Part shown: piece after piece, positions 7,883-16,365 of the stretch | How the letters are laid out: every line of letters begins with the position of its first letter | How positions within the stretch are numbered: position 1 is the first letter of the stretch | DNA from: JAKASV01 sp964595035 | Lineage (GTDB): Bacteria > Babelota > Babeliae > Babelales > Vermiphilaceae | Assembly (NCBI GenBank): GCA_964595035.1 | Contig: CAZQNW010000014.1 | Coordinates: forward strand, 1 to 21,791 | Reading direction: 5' to 3' | DNA length: 21,791 bases | Notes under the pieces: generated by a model | The model's input: the letters and a program-made list of their open reading frames with translations, nothing else | Told to the model about the DNA's origin: nothing | Databases searched by the model: none | Translations under genes and position numbers: made by a program

Positions 7883-8569
7883 ACGTTTATAATGCTTGAT
7901 TACAATAGGAATAAAAGCAAGCAAGATAAGAATAACGAATATCGTTATAATAGGCGGCGTTAAAATATCCTGAACTGACCTGATTGTTGCCAGTTCACGG
8001 CCCGCAAATGAATACAAAAGAGCTATCGGAATAAATCCAATAACCGTTGTCCAAACGAATGTCCACAAATTAATATCAGATACCGCAGCCAGAGAATTAA
8101 TTAAGAAAAATGGGATAATTGAAGCATAATGAACCATCAATAAATAGTTTGCTCCATACCTTTTCATCTGTTTATTAAAACCATCCAGCTGATCCCCAAA
8201 TTTGCGTTTAACCCAATTGCGTAACACATAGCGAACTACAATAAACGCAATTAAGGAACCTATAGTAGCTCCTAATGCACCGTAAACAGTACCTAGCAAA
8301 GCTCCAAATAAATACCCTCCCAAAAGAGAGAGCGGAGCTACACCAGGAATACCTATCGCTATAGTAAGCGTATATATAGCAACATACATTAAAACAGCTA
8401 ATACATAGTGCTGACCAACATAGTATTTAAATGCAATACTATGCGCCTGTATTTGTTCTAATGTTATAAAACGACCAAACCATGAAACCATAACAAACTT
8501 TCCTATAGCAAATTTCGCTATAACTAATATCAATAAACCCAAAAGCCAAAAAAACTTCCTGAATTTCAT
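7874..8569 (-). CDS. TVP38/TMEM64 (VTT domain, DedA-like) membrane protein
   Basis: 231 residues and very hydrophobic, with about five to six membrane spans including an N-terminal one (about 7-26) and a C-terminal one (about 203-224). The central block has the VTT pattern: the Gly-rich LLGGYLFGALLGTVYGALGA, then KRYG followed by IIPFFLINSLA, then TTVIGFIPIALLYSFAGREL. These proteins sit in the inner membrane; relatives act as lipid scramblases or flippases or in proton-dependent transport, but the substrate here cannot be inferred. AAGGG lies 6 nt before the ATG at 8569. The last codons overlap the convergent HAD gene by 9 nt, with no room for a terminator. Confidence 0.87.
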   Translation of the reverse strand: MKFRKFFWLLGLLILVIAKFAIGKFVMVSWFGRFITLEQIQAHSIAFKYYVGQHYVLAVLMYVAIYTLTIAIGIPGVAPLSLLGGYLFGALLGTVYGALGATIGSLIAFIVVRYVLRNWVKRKFGDQLDGFNKQMKRYGANYLLMVHYASIIPFFLINSLAAVSDINLWTFVWTTVIGFIPIALLYSFAGRELATIRSVQDILTPPIITIFVILILLAFIPIVIKHYKRSE

Positions 8570-8599
8570 GTATAACCCTTAATGCATACCGTCACTATC

Positions 8600-8629
8600 A
8601 GTATCACTTAATAAACTATTTGAAATCAA
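8600..8629 (-). promoter_or_regulatory. Possible promoter of the TVP38-like gene
   Basis: Minus strand -35 TTGATT (8624-8629) and -10 GATACT (8600-8605) with an 18-nt spacer, about 30 nt upstream of the ATG at 8569. Each hexamer matches consensus at four of six positions, so this is a modest call. Confidence 0.35.
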
Positions 8630-8691
8630 TAGTTGATATTTTTTATTTTAAAAATTCAGTTAAAAACATTAAATCTACAGACACTACTTAA

Positions 8692-9465
8692 TTAAGTTAA
8701 TTTCAAACGAGCCTGCCGAGAGCAAGAAGCTCCTTGGATCTCACCTGTCTGTCTAAGCAATAAACATATTCCTTCGTTAAGCTGATCCAGTCTTTTCCCA
8801 AATTGCAGCCCATAGTCTGTCAATAACTTCTTCTGTTCCTCAGATAATGTAGTATAACGTTGTTCAAGTATATCTATTCGTGCAAGAATATCCATATTTC
8901 CACGTGCAACTTCACCTTCAAGCAATTCCAATTGTTGTAAAATATCATGTAATTGCTTACTTTGCATATCTTCCGCTGTTTGTACAGCCTGCAATTGCTG
9001 GCTATAGTGTTCTTGCATATCCTTAAGCCCTTCCAAACTAACCGCTACCTGCTTAAGTGTCCTCTCTGTTCTGTCTACTTGATCAGGCAATGAACCCACA
9101 AGCCATAAACTCATACGATTATGAATATATTCCGCCAAAGAACGGGCCGCATAGCAAACTAAACCGGAACATTGTCCTAACATACGACGTCGAGATCCGG
9201 GCAATATCCAAGGAATTAACGCAATAATTGTACAAGAAACCCGTGGATATGTTCGAACAAAAGAACACCCTTTAAAAACACAAGAAACTGCTAACATTGT
9301 AGCCTTACTTAAAATATGCTCGCTATGTTCTAAAAAACCGGCAGGCTGCTCTACAGTTACGCATTTTGACTCACTGGAGCAAGCCACTTTAGCAGTCTCT
9401 TCTTGATTTGCTTGTACGATACCAATCAAACAAAAAGATACAAACAATACTATTACTTTGCACAT
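8692..9465 (-). CDS. Secreted coiled-coil protein of unknown function
   Basis: 257 residues, no recognised family. A clear signal peptide (1-19, cleavage probably after VQA) is followed by a Cys-containing segment (29-35), a hydrophobic region (about 77-90, ending in Pro-Gly-Ser-Arg-Arg-Arg) that could be a membrane or membrane-surface segment, and a long heptad-rich helix (about 128-240) dense in Leu, Gln and Glu that looks like a coiled coil. The tail has a short Cys/Arg patch. AAGGGA before the ATG supports the start. It is separated by about 100 nt from the next upstream gene, which also encodes a secreted orphan, with no terminator or strong promoter between them. A role at the cell surface or in the host is possible but not shown. 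Confidence 0.75.
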   Translation of the reverse strand: MCKVIVLFVSFCLIGIVQANQEETAKVACSSESKCVTVEQPAGFLEHSEHILSKATMLAVSCVFKGCSFVRTYPRVSCTIIALIPWILPGSRRRMLGQCSGLVCYAARSLAEYIHNRMSLWLVGSLPDQVDRTERTLKQVAVSLEGLKDMQEHYSQQLQAVQTAEDMQSKQLHDILQQLELLEGEVARGNMDILARIDILEQRYTTLSEEQKKLLTDYGLQFGKRLDQLNEGICLLLRQTGEIQGASCSRQARLKLT

Positions 9466-9568
9466 ACTATTATCCCTTTAATGTATACAACGTTTATTAT
9501 CATATTCAGCATTACAATTCCATCATGTAATAAACAAGAATAATAGGAGCTCTACTATATGTGAATTC

Positions 9569-10321
9569 TTAACTTACTTGATATAACGGTTGGTACCAGT
9601 GTGCATCACATGCAGCTCTAAAACCTTTTTGCTGCACACGATCTGCAAAATTAATAATTGGTTCTACAACAGCACTTTTTATACCACTATATACAAGAGA
9701 CTGCACCATCCTAGCAGCAACCCCTCGCACAAAGGGAGATATGTGTACCGCGGGAATTCTAAGATTTTTCAAAAGACAACTGTTAACTAGAGCAGTTAAA
9801 CCAACAGCCCCTAACTCAACTAAAAGATTACGGGCAAAAACTCTTCCGTCAACACGCGGTTGATCTAATGATGCAGAAACTCGTGAACGATTAAGCATAG
9901 ATCGAAACTTTTGAGGTTCTAGAACAGCATAGCAACGATGTAATTTCCCCTTTTCTTCACAAAGAAAATAAGAAGCTTTATCTCTGCAATCCAAGAGCTT
10001 GCTAAACCTCGCAAACCATTGTCCTACAAATCCCAATATTGATAACAATGACCACCTAGAACTATCCGGTCTTTGACCAATTTCTTCAAGACCAGAAAAA
10101 TATTCGCCCAACACATGTGTTACAAGCAAGGAACCTATTTTATTAAGACGCGATTGTTGTACAGGAGCAGAAATCGGAAATGCGTGTTGTATCCCCCTAT
10201 ATAAAGCTGATGCTATACCAGTAGACCTAGGCATAGTGGTACGATCCTGCCGCTCCATACAATTGGCTAACGGCATTGCCATTGTAACAAAAAGCCCCAT
10301 AACAAGGTATCTACACTCCAT
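9569..10321 (-). CDS. Secreted protein of unknown function, downstream of sufS
   Basis: 250 residues with no domain I can name. A hydrophobic N-terminus (about 5-19) looks like a signal peptide; the LANC at 18-21 resembles a lipobox, but Asn at -1 is a poor fit. Seven Cys occur in total, including a group at 112, 121 and 130, and a moderately hydrophobic helix-rich segment lies at about 160-220. GAGG sits about 7 nt before the ATG. The gene starts 16 nt after the sufS stop, so it is likely on the sufS mRNA, although nothing in the sequence links it to Fe-S chemistry. Confidence 0.72.
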   Translation of the reverse strand: MECRYLVMGLFVTMAMPLANCMERQDRTTMPRSTGIASALYRGIQHAFPISAPVQQSRLNKIGSLLVTHVLGEYFSGLEEIGQRPDSSRWSLLSILGFVGQWFARFSKLLDCRDKASYFLCEEKGKLHRCYAVLEPQKFRSMLNRSRVSASLDQPRVDGRVFARNLLVELGAVGLTALVNSCLLKNLRIPAVHISPFVRGVAARMVQSLVYSGIKSAVVEPIINFADRVQQKGFRAACDAHWYQPLYQVS

Positions 10322-10337
10322 AAGTAAACCTCACATT

Positions 10338-11426
10338 TTACGTACTTAAAACATCCAGCAGTCGATCAATTTCTTGTTCTGTAGTATATGCAAAAGTACT
10401 AACGCGCACCGAAGGACCTATCCCTAGATATTCTGCTAAAGGCTGAGCACATTGCAACCCGGCACGAACACATATACCAAACGTATCGCAATATAAAGCA
10501 ACATCATGAGGATGCCACCCCTGTATGTTAAAGCTTACTATATGCCCTGATTTTCTCAACTGGTCGATAGGACCATATATAACAGCTTTTTTTGAATCAA
10601 TGAGCCCTTCNNNNNNNNNNNNNNNNNNNNNNNNNNNNNNNNNNNNNNNNNNNNNNNNNNNNNNNNNNNNNNNNNNNNNNNNNNNNNNNNNNNNNNNNNN
10701 NNNNNNNNNNTTTTTTATATACAATACGCCAACCCCAGTTGGCCCCATAATCTTATGGCCGGAAAATACAAGAAAATCAGCCTGCATTTCATGTACATTA
10801 ATTTTTTTGTGCCCTACCGATTGTGCCGCGTCAACAAGCACCTTGGCACCAACTTGATGAGCCTTACTCACAATAGATGCGATATCATTAACCGTTCCTA
10901 AGACATTAGAAACATGACACACTGAAACAATTTTTGTCTTAGGACCTATCATTTCCTCAAACACTCGCATATCAAGCGTACCATCAGCAAGCAAAGGCAC
11001 AATTTTTAATACTGCTCCCGTTTTTAACGCGCATTGTTGCCATGGCAATAAGTTTGAATGATGCTCCATGGCTGTAACAATAATATCATCACCAGGTTTC
11101 ACGTTATTAAGAGCCCATGTACTTGCTACTGCGTTGATACCATCAGTAGCTCCATGAGTAAAAACTATTTCATCAGGCATAGCACGTATAAAACCGGCAA
11201 TAGTTGCCCGCGCATCCTCGTAGTATACGGTAGCTTCTTCGGCTAAGGTATACATACCACGAGATATATTAGCACCACACGTACTATAAAAATTCGTTAT
11301 AGCATCTAAAACTATCTGCGGCTTTAAGGTAGTTGCCGCATTATCAAGGTAGGTCAGCGGAAACCCATTAATATATCTGCGCAGTACAGGAAAATCCTCA
11401 CGCCTCATTAAACAATTGCTCTTCAT
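10338..11426 (-). CDS. sufS: Cysteine desulfurase SufS (contains an assembly gap)
   Basis: A class V PLP-dependent desulfurase that removes sulfur from L-cysteine and passes it to the SufU scaffold. Visible motifs are YLDNAATT (26-33), the PLP-stacking His in TAMEHHSN (118-125), VDAAQS (198-203), SGHKIMGPTG with the PLP Lys225, and RAGLQCAQPLA with the catalytic Cys on its loop near the C-terminus. A 100-N gap replaces the middle, including the RxEAGTP motif. Compared with E. coli SufS (406 residues), about 40 more codons are missing than the N-run allows. The start at 11426 is the first ATG; the ATG at 11408 (MRREDFPVL) is an alternative, and neither has a strong ribosome site. The -10 lies only 11 nt upstream of 11426, so the leader is very short. 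Confidence 0.93.
   Translation of the reverse strand: MKSNCLMRREDFPVLRRYINGFPLTYLDNAATTLKPQIVLDAITNFYSTCGANISRGMYTLAEEATVYYEDARATIAGFIRAMPDEIVFTHGATDGINAVASTWALNNVKPGDDIIVTAMEHHSNLLPWQQCALKTGAVLKIVPLLADGTLDMRVFEEMIGPKTKIVSVCHVSNVLGTVNDIASIVSKAHQVGAKVLVDAAQSVGHKKINVHEMQADFLVFSGHKIMGPTGVGVLYIKXXXXXXXXXXXXXXXXXXXXXXXXXXXXXXXXXXEGLIDSKKAVIYGPIDQLRKSGHIVSFNIQGWHPHDVALYCDTFGICVRAGLQCAQPLAEYLGIGPSVRVSTFAYTTEQEIDRLLDVLST
10611..10710. other. 100-N scaffold gap inside sufS
   Basis: Exactly 100 N, the customary placeholder for a gap of unknown size. The sufS frame is continuous across it on paper, but family alignment suggests the true gap is nearer 220 nt. Confidence 0.98.
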
Positions 11427-11437
11427 CGCATTTATGA

Positions 11438-11465
11438 GTTATAAATAATTTAAATATTTAGTCTA
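11438..11465 (-). promoter_or_regulatory. Putative promoter of sufS
   Basis: Minus strand -35 TAGACT (11460-11465), 16-nt spacer and -10 TATAAC (11438-11443). The -10 ends 11 nt before the ATG at 11426, so the mRNA would have only a few leader bases. A perfect 18-bp palindrome ends 6 nt upstream of the -35. Confidence 0.42.
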
Positions 11466-11471
11466 TTTGAA

Positions 11472-11489
11472 ATTCTTATATATAAGAAT
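11472..11489. promoter_or_regulatory. Perfect 18-bp palindrome upstream of the sufS promoter (possible operator)
   Basis: ATTCTTATATATAAGAAT is identical to its reverse complement, with no mismatch. It lies between the Sel1-protein gene stop and the sufS promoter. It is all A/T except one C/G pair, has no spare loop and no T-run, so it resembles a dimer-binding site more than a terminator. A regulator of Fe-S genes is a natural guess, not shown. Confidence 0.4.
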
Positions 11490-11515
11490 ATCATGGATAA
11501 TTTTTTTGCATAGTC

Positions 11516-14500
11516 TTAAAGACTATAATCATATTGTTTCAATTTCATACGTATACAGGATACCAATTTCTTGATCATATCATCGGAACACGATCTTAGT
11601 TCCAAATCCGCCAAAAAACTCTGTAAAAGCTGCCCTATATTGATTTGAAACAGATCAAGTTTTTGCTTACCTGCCATATCAATGGCTTTAACAGTCAAAC
11701 TTATGGCTTTGGGGATATCATTTTTTATGTGGAAATACAACATTGCAATCTCAACCATTATGTCAGGGCATGAACTTTGCGCAAGTTGATCAAAATAAGA
11801 GGTGGCAATATCCCATTGTTGATTAAGTACAGCCTTGAGGCCCAAAAAATAGTTCCTTATCTCTTGAGAAATTTCAGATCGTGCTATCTGATCATCAATA
11901 TACTTAAAAATCTGCCGAGCGACCAATTTAGTATACTTATTTTTTCCCTTGCCAATGCTACAAACCAATACCAGGAGCGCCCTTTTATTACCCTTACTTG
12001 CGGCAATAAATAAATAATGCAACGCTTTAGTATAACTTTTTACAGAATCTTCCATGAATTTAAGAGCAAGATAACCTAAGCCAACTTCTAACGCGGCAAT
12101 TTCATGACCTTTATCGGCTAAACCCTGTAAAAGATCTATCCCCATACGAATACTTTTAGACAAAGGAATATCACTAAAAAGCTTTTGCCTATACAGTGAT
12201 GCCAGAATATAGGTTACTTCATCATTATGAGCATCAAGTTGATGAGCTCGTTCTAATAAAGGACGAATATCATCATATGAACCGGGATGTTCTAATACTC
12301 TTTTTCTGACACACACAAGATATTTTTTGCTTAATTCTTGAGCCGTCAAAACCTTAGATCCATTGCAAAGCGCTTGTTCTAACCGTTTACACCCTTCTGA
12401 TTTAAAGTGCTCAAAATCAATAAGATTACCCATATAGCGAATCCCATAAGCAAGCCCTAAAGCAGCAGCAGCATCTCCATTGCCACGATCCGCAAGCCTC
12501 TCCAAACAGGCCCAAGCTCCTGAGTCATAAATACAAGACGCAAGCGACACATCCTGCGAAAATCTATCCGTCCTATCAGCCTCTGCATTATGTATCAAAT
12601 ATAATGCCTGTCTTATATTTTCAGGAACATCGGAACACATCAATAAAGCTGCCGCATAGTATGCGGCGATAATTTTTTCCCTTGATATTTCACTCTGCGA
12701 TGCAATGATAACAAGTTCTTCCATTATCTCCTTGATAATATGTTGTGGAACTTGTTTAATTTTTAATGCTCCTAACAAGAAAATTAAAGCTCTGCTCTCC
12801 AGTTTAGGAACCTCTGTACCATGATTGTATAAAAATCCTAAAAAACTTAGTGCGGAAGAACACCCACGTTCAGACGCCATAACAATATAATCCAGAGCCT
12901 GTTCTTTCGAAACACCAAGATCTTTGTCATGTGTTAATATAGCTATGCGAGCCATAAGAACTTGCGCGCGTATATTCCCAACAAGAACTTCATTATTAAG
13001 AAGCTCTATGAACTTTTTATTGAGTACCAATTCAAAAAATCGATCCCTGTCCTTTGCTTCGTATTTGCGTGCATTGGATACAGCTTTTTCAATGGCATCA
13101 AATGCCTGAGATCTACGGTCACTTGGCAATTCAATAAAATCTATTACTGCTTTCCCACAAGCGCATAAAGCGAAGCTTGGATCTTTGTCAAACCACAGCT
13201 TAGCCTGTTCTATATAACCTCTTCGCAAACACAAACAACCCATAACGTAGTAGTCAGTAGACAACGTATCTGATACAGGCTCTGCCAAGCCATGACTAAG
13301 CAAGGTGTAAGCTCGGTCTTCTTGGCCGGCAGGAATATCTGCATAACCGCCATGCATGGCAAGAAAACACCCAACAATACGACTGGCAACTTTATCTTCA
13401 GGAATACGCTCAAGTACCATTGATGCAAACTTATATGATTTCGCTATATCGGCCTGAATACAACATTGGCTGGCCGACTCCAATTGTGCGTTATAGCGAT
13501 ATAATTGAGCGAGCAAACGTAAGTCATCAACGTTACCTCGCAAAGCAGACTCTTCTATACGCGCAAGAGCCTTTTTCATCTCTTCAGGTGCCAAATCCTT
13601 CTTTAAAATCATCAAATAGCCTAATTCTCTATTCGCGTCTTCTGAACCAATCCGCGCAGCATATTCCATATATGCCAAGGCAAGTTCCTGCAAATCTTCT
13701 TGCTTACATATGCACCCTAAATGTAATGCTAAAGACGCGAGATCCTTTTCAGGAATAACATGACCTCGAGACTCTTGTATACACCTCAAAGCCTCCTTCA
13801 TAAGAGCACTTTTTTTGAGCTTAGGTTGAGCTATACATGTTTCTATACCAAAAAGCATTGCCAGCATCAACGATGCTCTCTTATTACCTTGCTCTCGAGC
13901 TTCACGCAGTGCCAAAATACATCCGGAACTATGCGCATAGCCAATAGAGTCTAACTGATCTTTTTTTGTTTTTCTCTTCAGACCATCAAGAATAGCGACA
14001 ATATCACTAAACGGCACTGATTCATCCAGTCCTAAGCGGCACATTTCTATTATACCGGTAGCATTACCTTCTAATGCTATTTCGCGCAAAGCATGCCAAC
14101 ATTCCTTATATAAATCTTGATCAACCTCGGGTGAAACAAGGACCCGCGCATATAACATTCCTATTTCGCGCGACGAATTTGTCGTATTTTTACTTAAAAT
14201 TTTAGCGCAACAATAAGATGCGTAAAAATTTTGATGTCCTTGTGCAAAAGGGTGTAAGTACTTATATGCTTCTGCACCATTACCTTGAGCGTAGAGTATA
14301 GTTCCTAAAATAAATCGCGCTTGATCATTATTTTGAGCCTTTGACAACATATCAAGAGTATCATGATCAACCATTGAAGCTAATAATGCTATCCATGCTC
14401 TTCCTTTACGGCTTTTTGACCATTCCTGAAGTTGAGTATATGCAAAAGAAAAGGACTGCTTTGTTCCAAGACCATTAATATCCATAAGCATGCGATACAC

Positions 14501-15394
14501 ACAAGCCTTGTTAATACCTTCTTGAGAAGCTTTTTTAAGCAAAAAATATGATTGCTTATAATTTCTTTCATAAAAAAGAACAAAACCCAATAACATTGTT
14601 GCCTGCATATCGCCCGATTCAGTAGCTACTTGCAAGGCCTGATGAGCATGTGTTTTTTCTATTAACTGACAAGCTTCCTCTAAATCTATTTCTGACAACC
14701 TAGGAGCTAATACTTCTTGCACATAGTTAATAACACGCTTGTCATGTGTAGCCGCGTATAATCGCGCAAGCAAGCAACAAGCCTGCAAACTTCCGTTACT
14801 ATGTAATCGTTCCTGTATTGCTTCAAGAGCATCCTTATAATACGTGCTTTGCCTGGCTCTCTTTGACATAAGAGGAATAAAATTAAGTACCGAACTGATT
14901 TCTTCAAGACTTTCACGCTTCGATTCCATCCTACAACAAGCCGCAACTTCTAAAAATCTCTGTTGTCTCCAGGCATCAAAGGCTCTCCTGTAATCTCCTA
15001 ACTCACATGCACAACGCGCTAACTCTTCAAACGATTCAATATGTCCATGTTGAGCTGCAAAAGAAAAATAGCGTTGAGCAGCGGCAAGCCCAAATTCTTG
15101 CTCAGGAACACCTAAGTTACACTTGCACATACACCCTAATTTATGTACCGCAGCAATTTGTATCGACCCAATACCATCGCCTTGAGTATGCAAAATATTA
15201 TGAAAACCAACATAGGGCTCAACAACCGGTTCTCTGCCGTCTAAAAGGTCCAAGAAACCATCCAATGATCTTAAATACATATGCCACACATCACGAACAG
15301 TTCGTTCTCTTTCCATTGTATACATCGTCGAACAAGCAAAAAGTAACAGTATTAATGCCACTGTTTTGCTAGCGATTTTTGTTGCTCTATTCAC
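11516..15394 (-). CDS. Very large exported Sel1/TPR-like repeat protein
   Basis: About 1292 residues. After a basic N-terminus and hydrophobic core (signal peptide, roughly residues 9-25, ending LLLFAC-ST), nearly the whole protein is degenerate Sel1-like helical repeats, recognisable by recurring Ala-x-x-Leu-Gly pairs, Tyr/Ala helix faces and the spacing of AA-x-x-Gly, e.g. GDMQATMLLGFVLFYERNY, GCSSALSFLGFLYNHG and GNKRALLVLVC. Sel1 repeats are protein-protein interaction solenoids. Exported Sel1 proteins of similar size, such as EnhC of Legionella, support growth in host cells; the likeness is one of architecture only. The GTG at 15394 is preferred because AGGAG lies just upstream; the ATG at 15415 (seven codons earlier) has no ribosome site. 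The Cys at the end of the hydrophobic core might be lipidated, but Phe at -2 is atypical. Confidence 0.85.
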   Translation of the reverse strand: MNRATKIASKTVALILLLFACSTMYTMERERTVRDVWHMYLRSLDGFLDLLDGREPVVEPYVGFHNILHTQGDGIGSIQIAAVHKLGCMCKCNLGVPEQEFGLAAAQRYFSFAAQHGHIESFEELARCACELGDYRRAFDAWRQQRFLEVAACCRMESKRESLEEISSVLNFIPLMSKRARQSTYYKDALEAIQERLHSNGSLQACCLLARLYAATHDKRVINYVQEVLAPRLSEIDLEEACQLIEKTHAHQALQVATESGDMQATMLLGFVLFYERNYKQSYFLLKKASQEGINKACVYRMLMDINGLGTKQSFSFAYTQLQEWSKSRKGRAWIALLASMVDHDTLDMLSKAQNNDQARFILGTILYAQGNGAEAYKYLHPFAQGHQNFYASYCCAKILSKNTTNSSREIGMLYARVLVSPEVDQDLYKECWHALREIALEGNATGIIEMCRLGLDESVPFSDIVAILDGLKRKTKKDQLDSIGYAHSSGCILALREAREQGNKRASLMLAMLFGIETCIAQPKLKKSALMKEALRCIQESRGHVIPEKDLASLALHLGCICKQEDLQELALAYMEYAARIGSEDANRELGYLMILKKDLAPEEMKKALARIEESALRGNVDDLRLLAQLYRYNAQLESASQCCIQADIAKSYKFASMVLERIPEDKVASRIVGCFLAMHGGYADIPAGQEDRAYTLLSHGLAEPVSDTLSTDYYVMGCLCLRRGYIEQAKLWFDKDPSFALCACGKAVIDFIELPSDRRSQAFDAIEKAVSNARKYEAKDRDRFFELVLNKKFIELLNNEVLVGNIRAQVLMARIAILTHDKDLGVSKEQALDYIVMASERGCSSALSFLGFLYNHGTEVPKLESRALIFLLGALKIKQVPQHIIKEIMEELVIIASQSEISREKIIAAYYAAALLMCSDVPENIRQALYLIHNAEADRTDRFSQDVSLASCIYDSGAWACLERLADRGNGDAAAALGLAYGIRYMGNLIDFEHFKSEGCKRLEQALCNGSKVLTAQELSKKYLVCVRKRVLEHPGSYDDIRPLLERAHQLDAHNDEVTYILASLYRQKLFSDIPLSKSIRMGIDLLQGLADKGHEIAALEVGLGYLALKFMEDSVKSYTKALHYLFIAASKGNKRALLVLVCSIGKGKNKYTKLVARQIFKYIDDQIARSEISQEIRNYFLGLKAVLNQQWDIATSYFDQLAQSSCPDIMVEIAMLYFHIKNDIPKAISLTVKAIDMAGKQKLDLFQINIGQLLQSFLADLELRSCSDDMIKKLVSCIRMKLKQYDYSL

Positions 15395-15403
15395 GTTTCT
15401 TTT

Positions 15404-15409
15404 ACTCCT
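15404..15409 (-). promoter_or_regulatory. Ribosome binding site suggesting a GTG start for the Sel1-repeat gene
   Basis: AGGAGT on the minus strand lies 9 nt before the GTG at 15394. It falls inside the first codons of the longer reading from ATG 15415, which itself has no purine-rich site upstream. Confidence 0.5.
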
Positions 15410-15557
15410 ACACATTCAACGCAAAAACAAAATCATGTCATCAAACGACATCAATTAAACAGTTTTAGCATTTAGGTATACTAGAAATATAATTCAGCAA
15501 TGTACATAATAATGCTTTATGCTCAAGCTTAAAAGAAAAATTTTTCTCTATTTATTT

Positions 15558-16364
15558 TTAATCCGGCAAACATCTGTCAAGCATACAAACAATTTCGTTA
15601 TATACATTCTTATGTAAATCATCTACGCAATAAGATAAGCATCGCGCTTTAATGAGTACATGCACAGCCTGTTTTTCACTAAGCCCACGCGCATTAAGAT
15701 ACCATTGCTCAAGTTCATCACACATCCCAATAGCTGCTCCATGCCCACAATGTACATCTTTGCTTGCTATATTAAACGAAGGAATAGCAGAAGCTCGGCA
15801 TTGGTTTCCCACCATAAAAACAACTGTCTTTTGAGCAATAATAGCCTTCTGTATACCTTGAGGAACACATATCATTGCTTTATGATCAAACTGAGCTTTT
15901 TCAGATATAAAACCTTGTACATATACATCACTTAAGCTATGTGAAGCTATGTGTTCTTGCAAAGTATTAATGGTACACTGCGCAGCATTACCAAGAAAAG
16001 GAAAGATACGCACAATGGCTCGCGCATTTTCTTGCATATGAACAAGAACATGCTGTACATAACATGACATATCAAGATGGGCAACTTGTATATAATAAAC
16101 AGTGCTTCCATCAAAACACATAATATCAACATTGTCGTATATATGATCTGTTAAAAAAATAAGTTTGGTGTCACGTCCGGCAACAAACTTAATATTTTTT
16201 AATGATTGGCAACCCTTATCGCATAAATAAAACTCACAATCACTATCAAGGCTAATGGTTAATGAATCTGAGTTTTGCGCATACTGTGAAATATCTACCA
16301 TGGAATCAGACCGATGTTCCGCTGAAAGGTTAATAGTAACCTGATCGTTAATATAGTGCATCAT
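15558..16364 (-). CDS. sufD: Fe-S cluster assembly protein SufD (short form)
   Basis: 268 residues against about 420 in E. coli: the N-terminal helical domain is missing and the protein starts within the beta-helix core. Family identity is clear from the C-terminal IASKDVHCGHGAAIG with His208, equivalent to the essential His360 of E. coli SufD, followed by a helical ending. SufD pairs with SufB and SufC to form the SufBC2D scaffold in which the cluster is built; the His lies at the SufB-SufD interface. The ATG (16364, or the adjacent one at 16361) follows the sufB stop by 1 nt, and GGTGAG at the end of sufB serves as the ribosome site, so the genes are translationally coupled. Nothing looks frameshifted; the short form seems natural. 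Confidence 0.88.
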   Translation of the reverse strand: MMHYINDQVTINLSAEHRSDSMVDISQYAQNSDSLTISLDSDCEFYLCDKGCQSLKNIKFVAGRDTKLIFLTDHIYDNVDIMCFDGSTVYYIQVAHLDMSCYVQHVLVHMQENARAIVRIFPFLGNAAQCTINTLQEHIASHSLSDVYVQGFISEKAQFDHKAMICVPQGIQKAIIAQKTVVFMVGNQCRASAIPSFNIASKDVHCGHGAAIGMCDELEQWYLNARGLSEKQAVHVLIKARCLSYCVDDLHKNVYNEIVCMLDRCLPD

Positions 16365-16365
16365 C

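Noticed and set aside
10259..10270. LANC lipobox in the secreted orphan at 9569-10321
   Set aside because: Asn at the -1 position is a poor match to lipoprotein signal peptidase sites; treated as an ordinary signal peptide.
11510..11526. Hairpin overlapping the stop of the Sel1-repeat gene (ATAGTCT and AGACTAT)
   Set aside because: On the transcribed strand it is followed by A's, not T's; the T-run is on the other strand and upstream of the stem. The stem is also short and AT-rich. Not called a terminator.
15534..15547. 14-bp palindrome AGAAAAATTTTTCT just after sufD
   Set aside because: Made of A and T runs with no GC stem or loop; such repeats are expected in AT-rich intergenic DNA.
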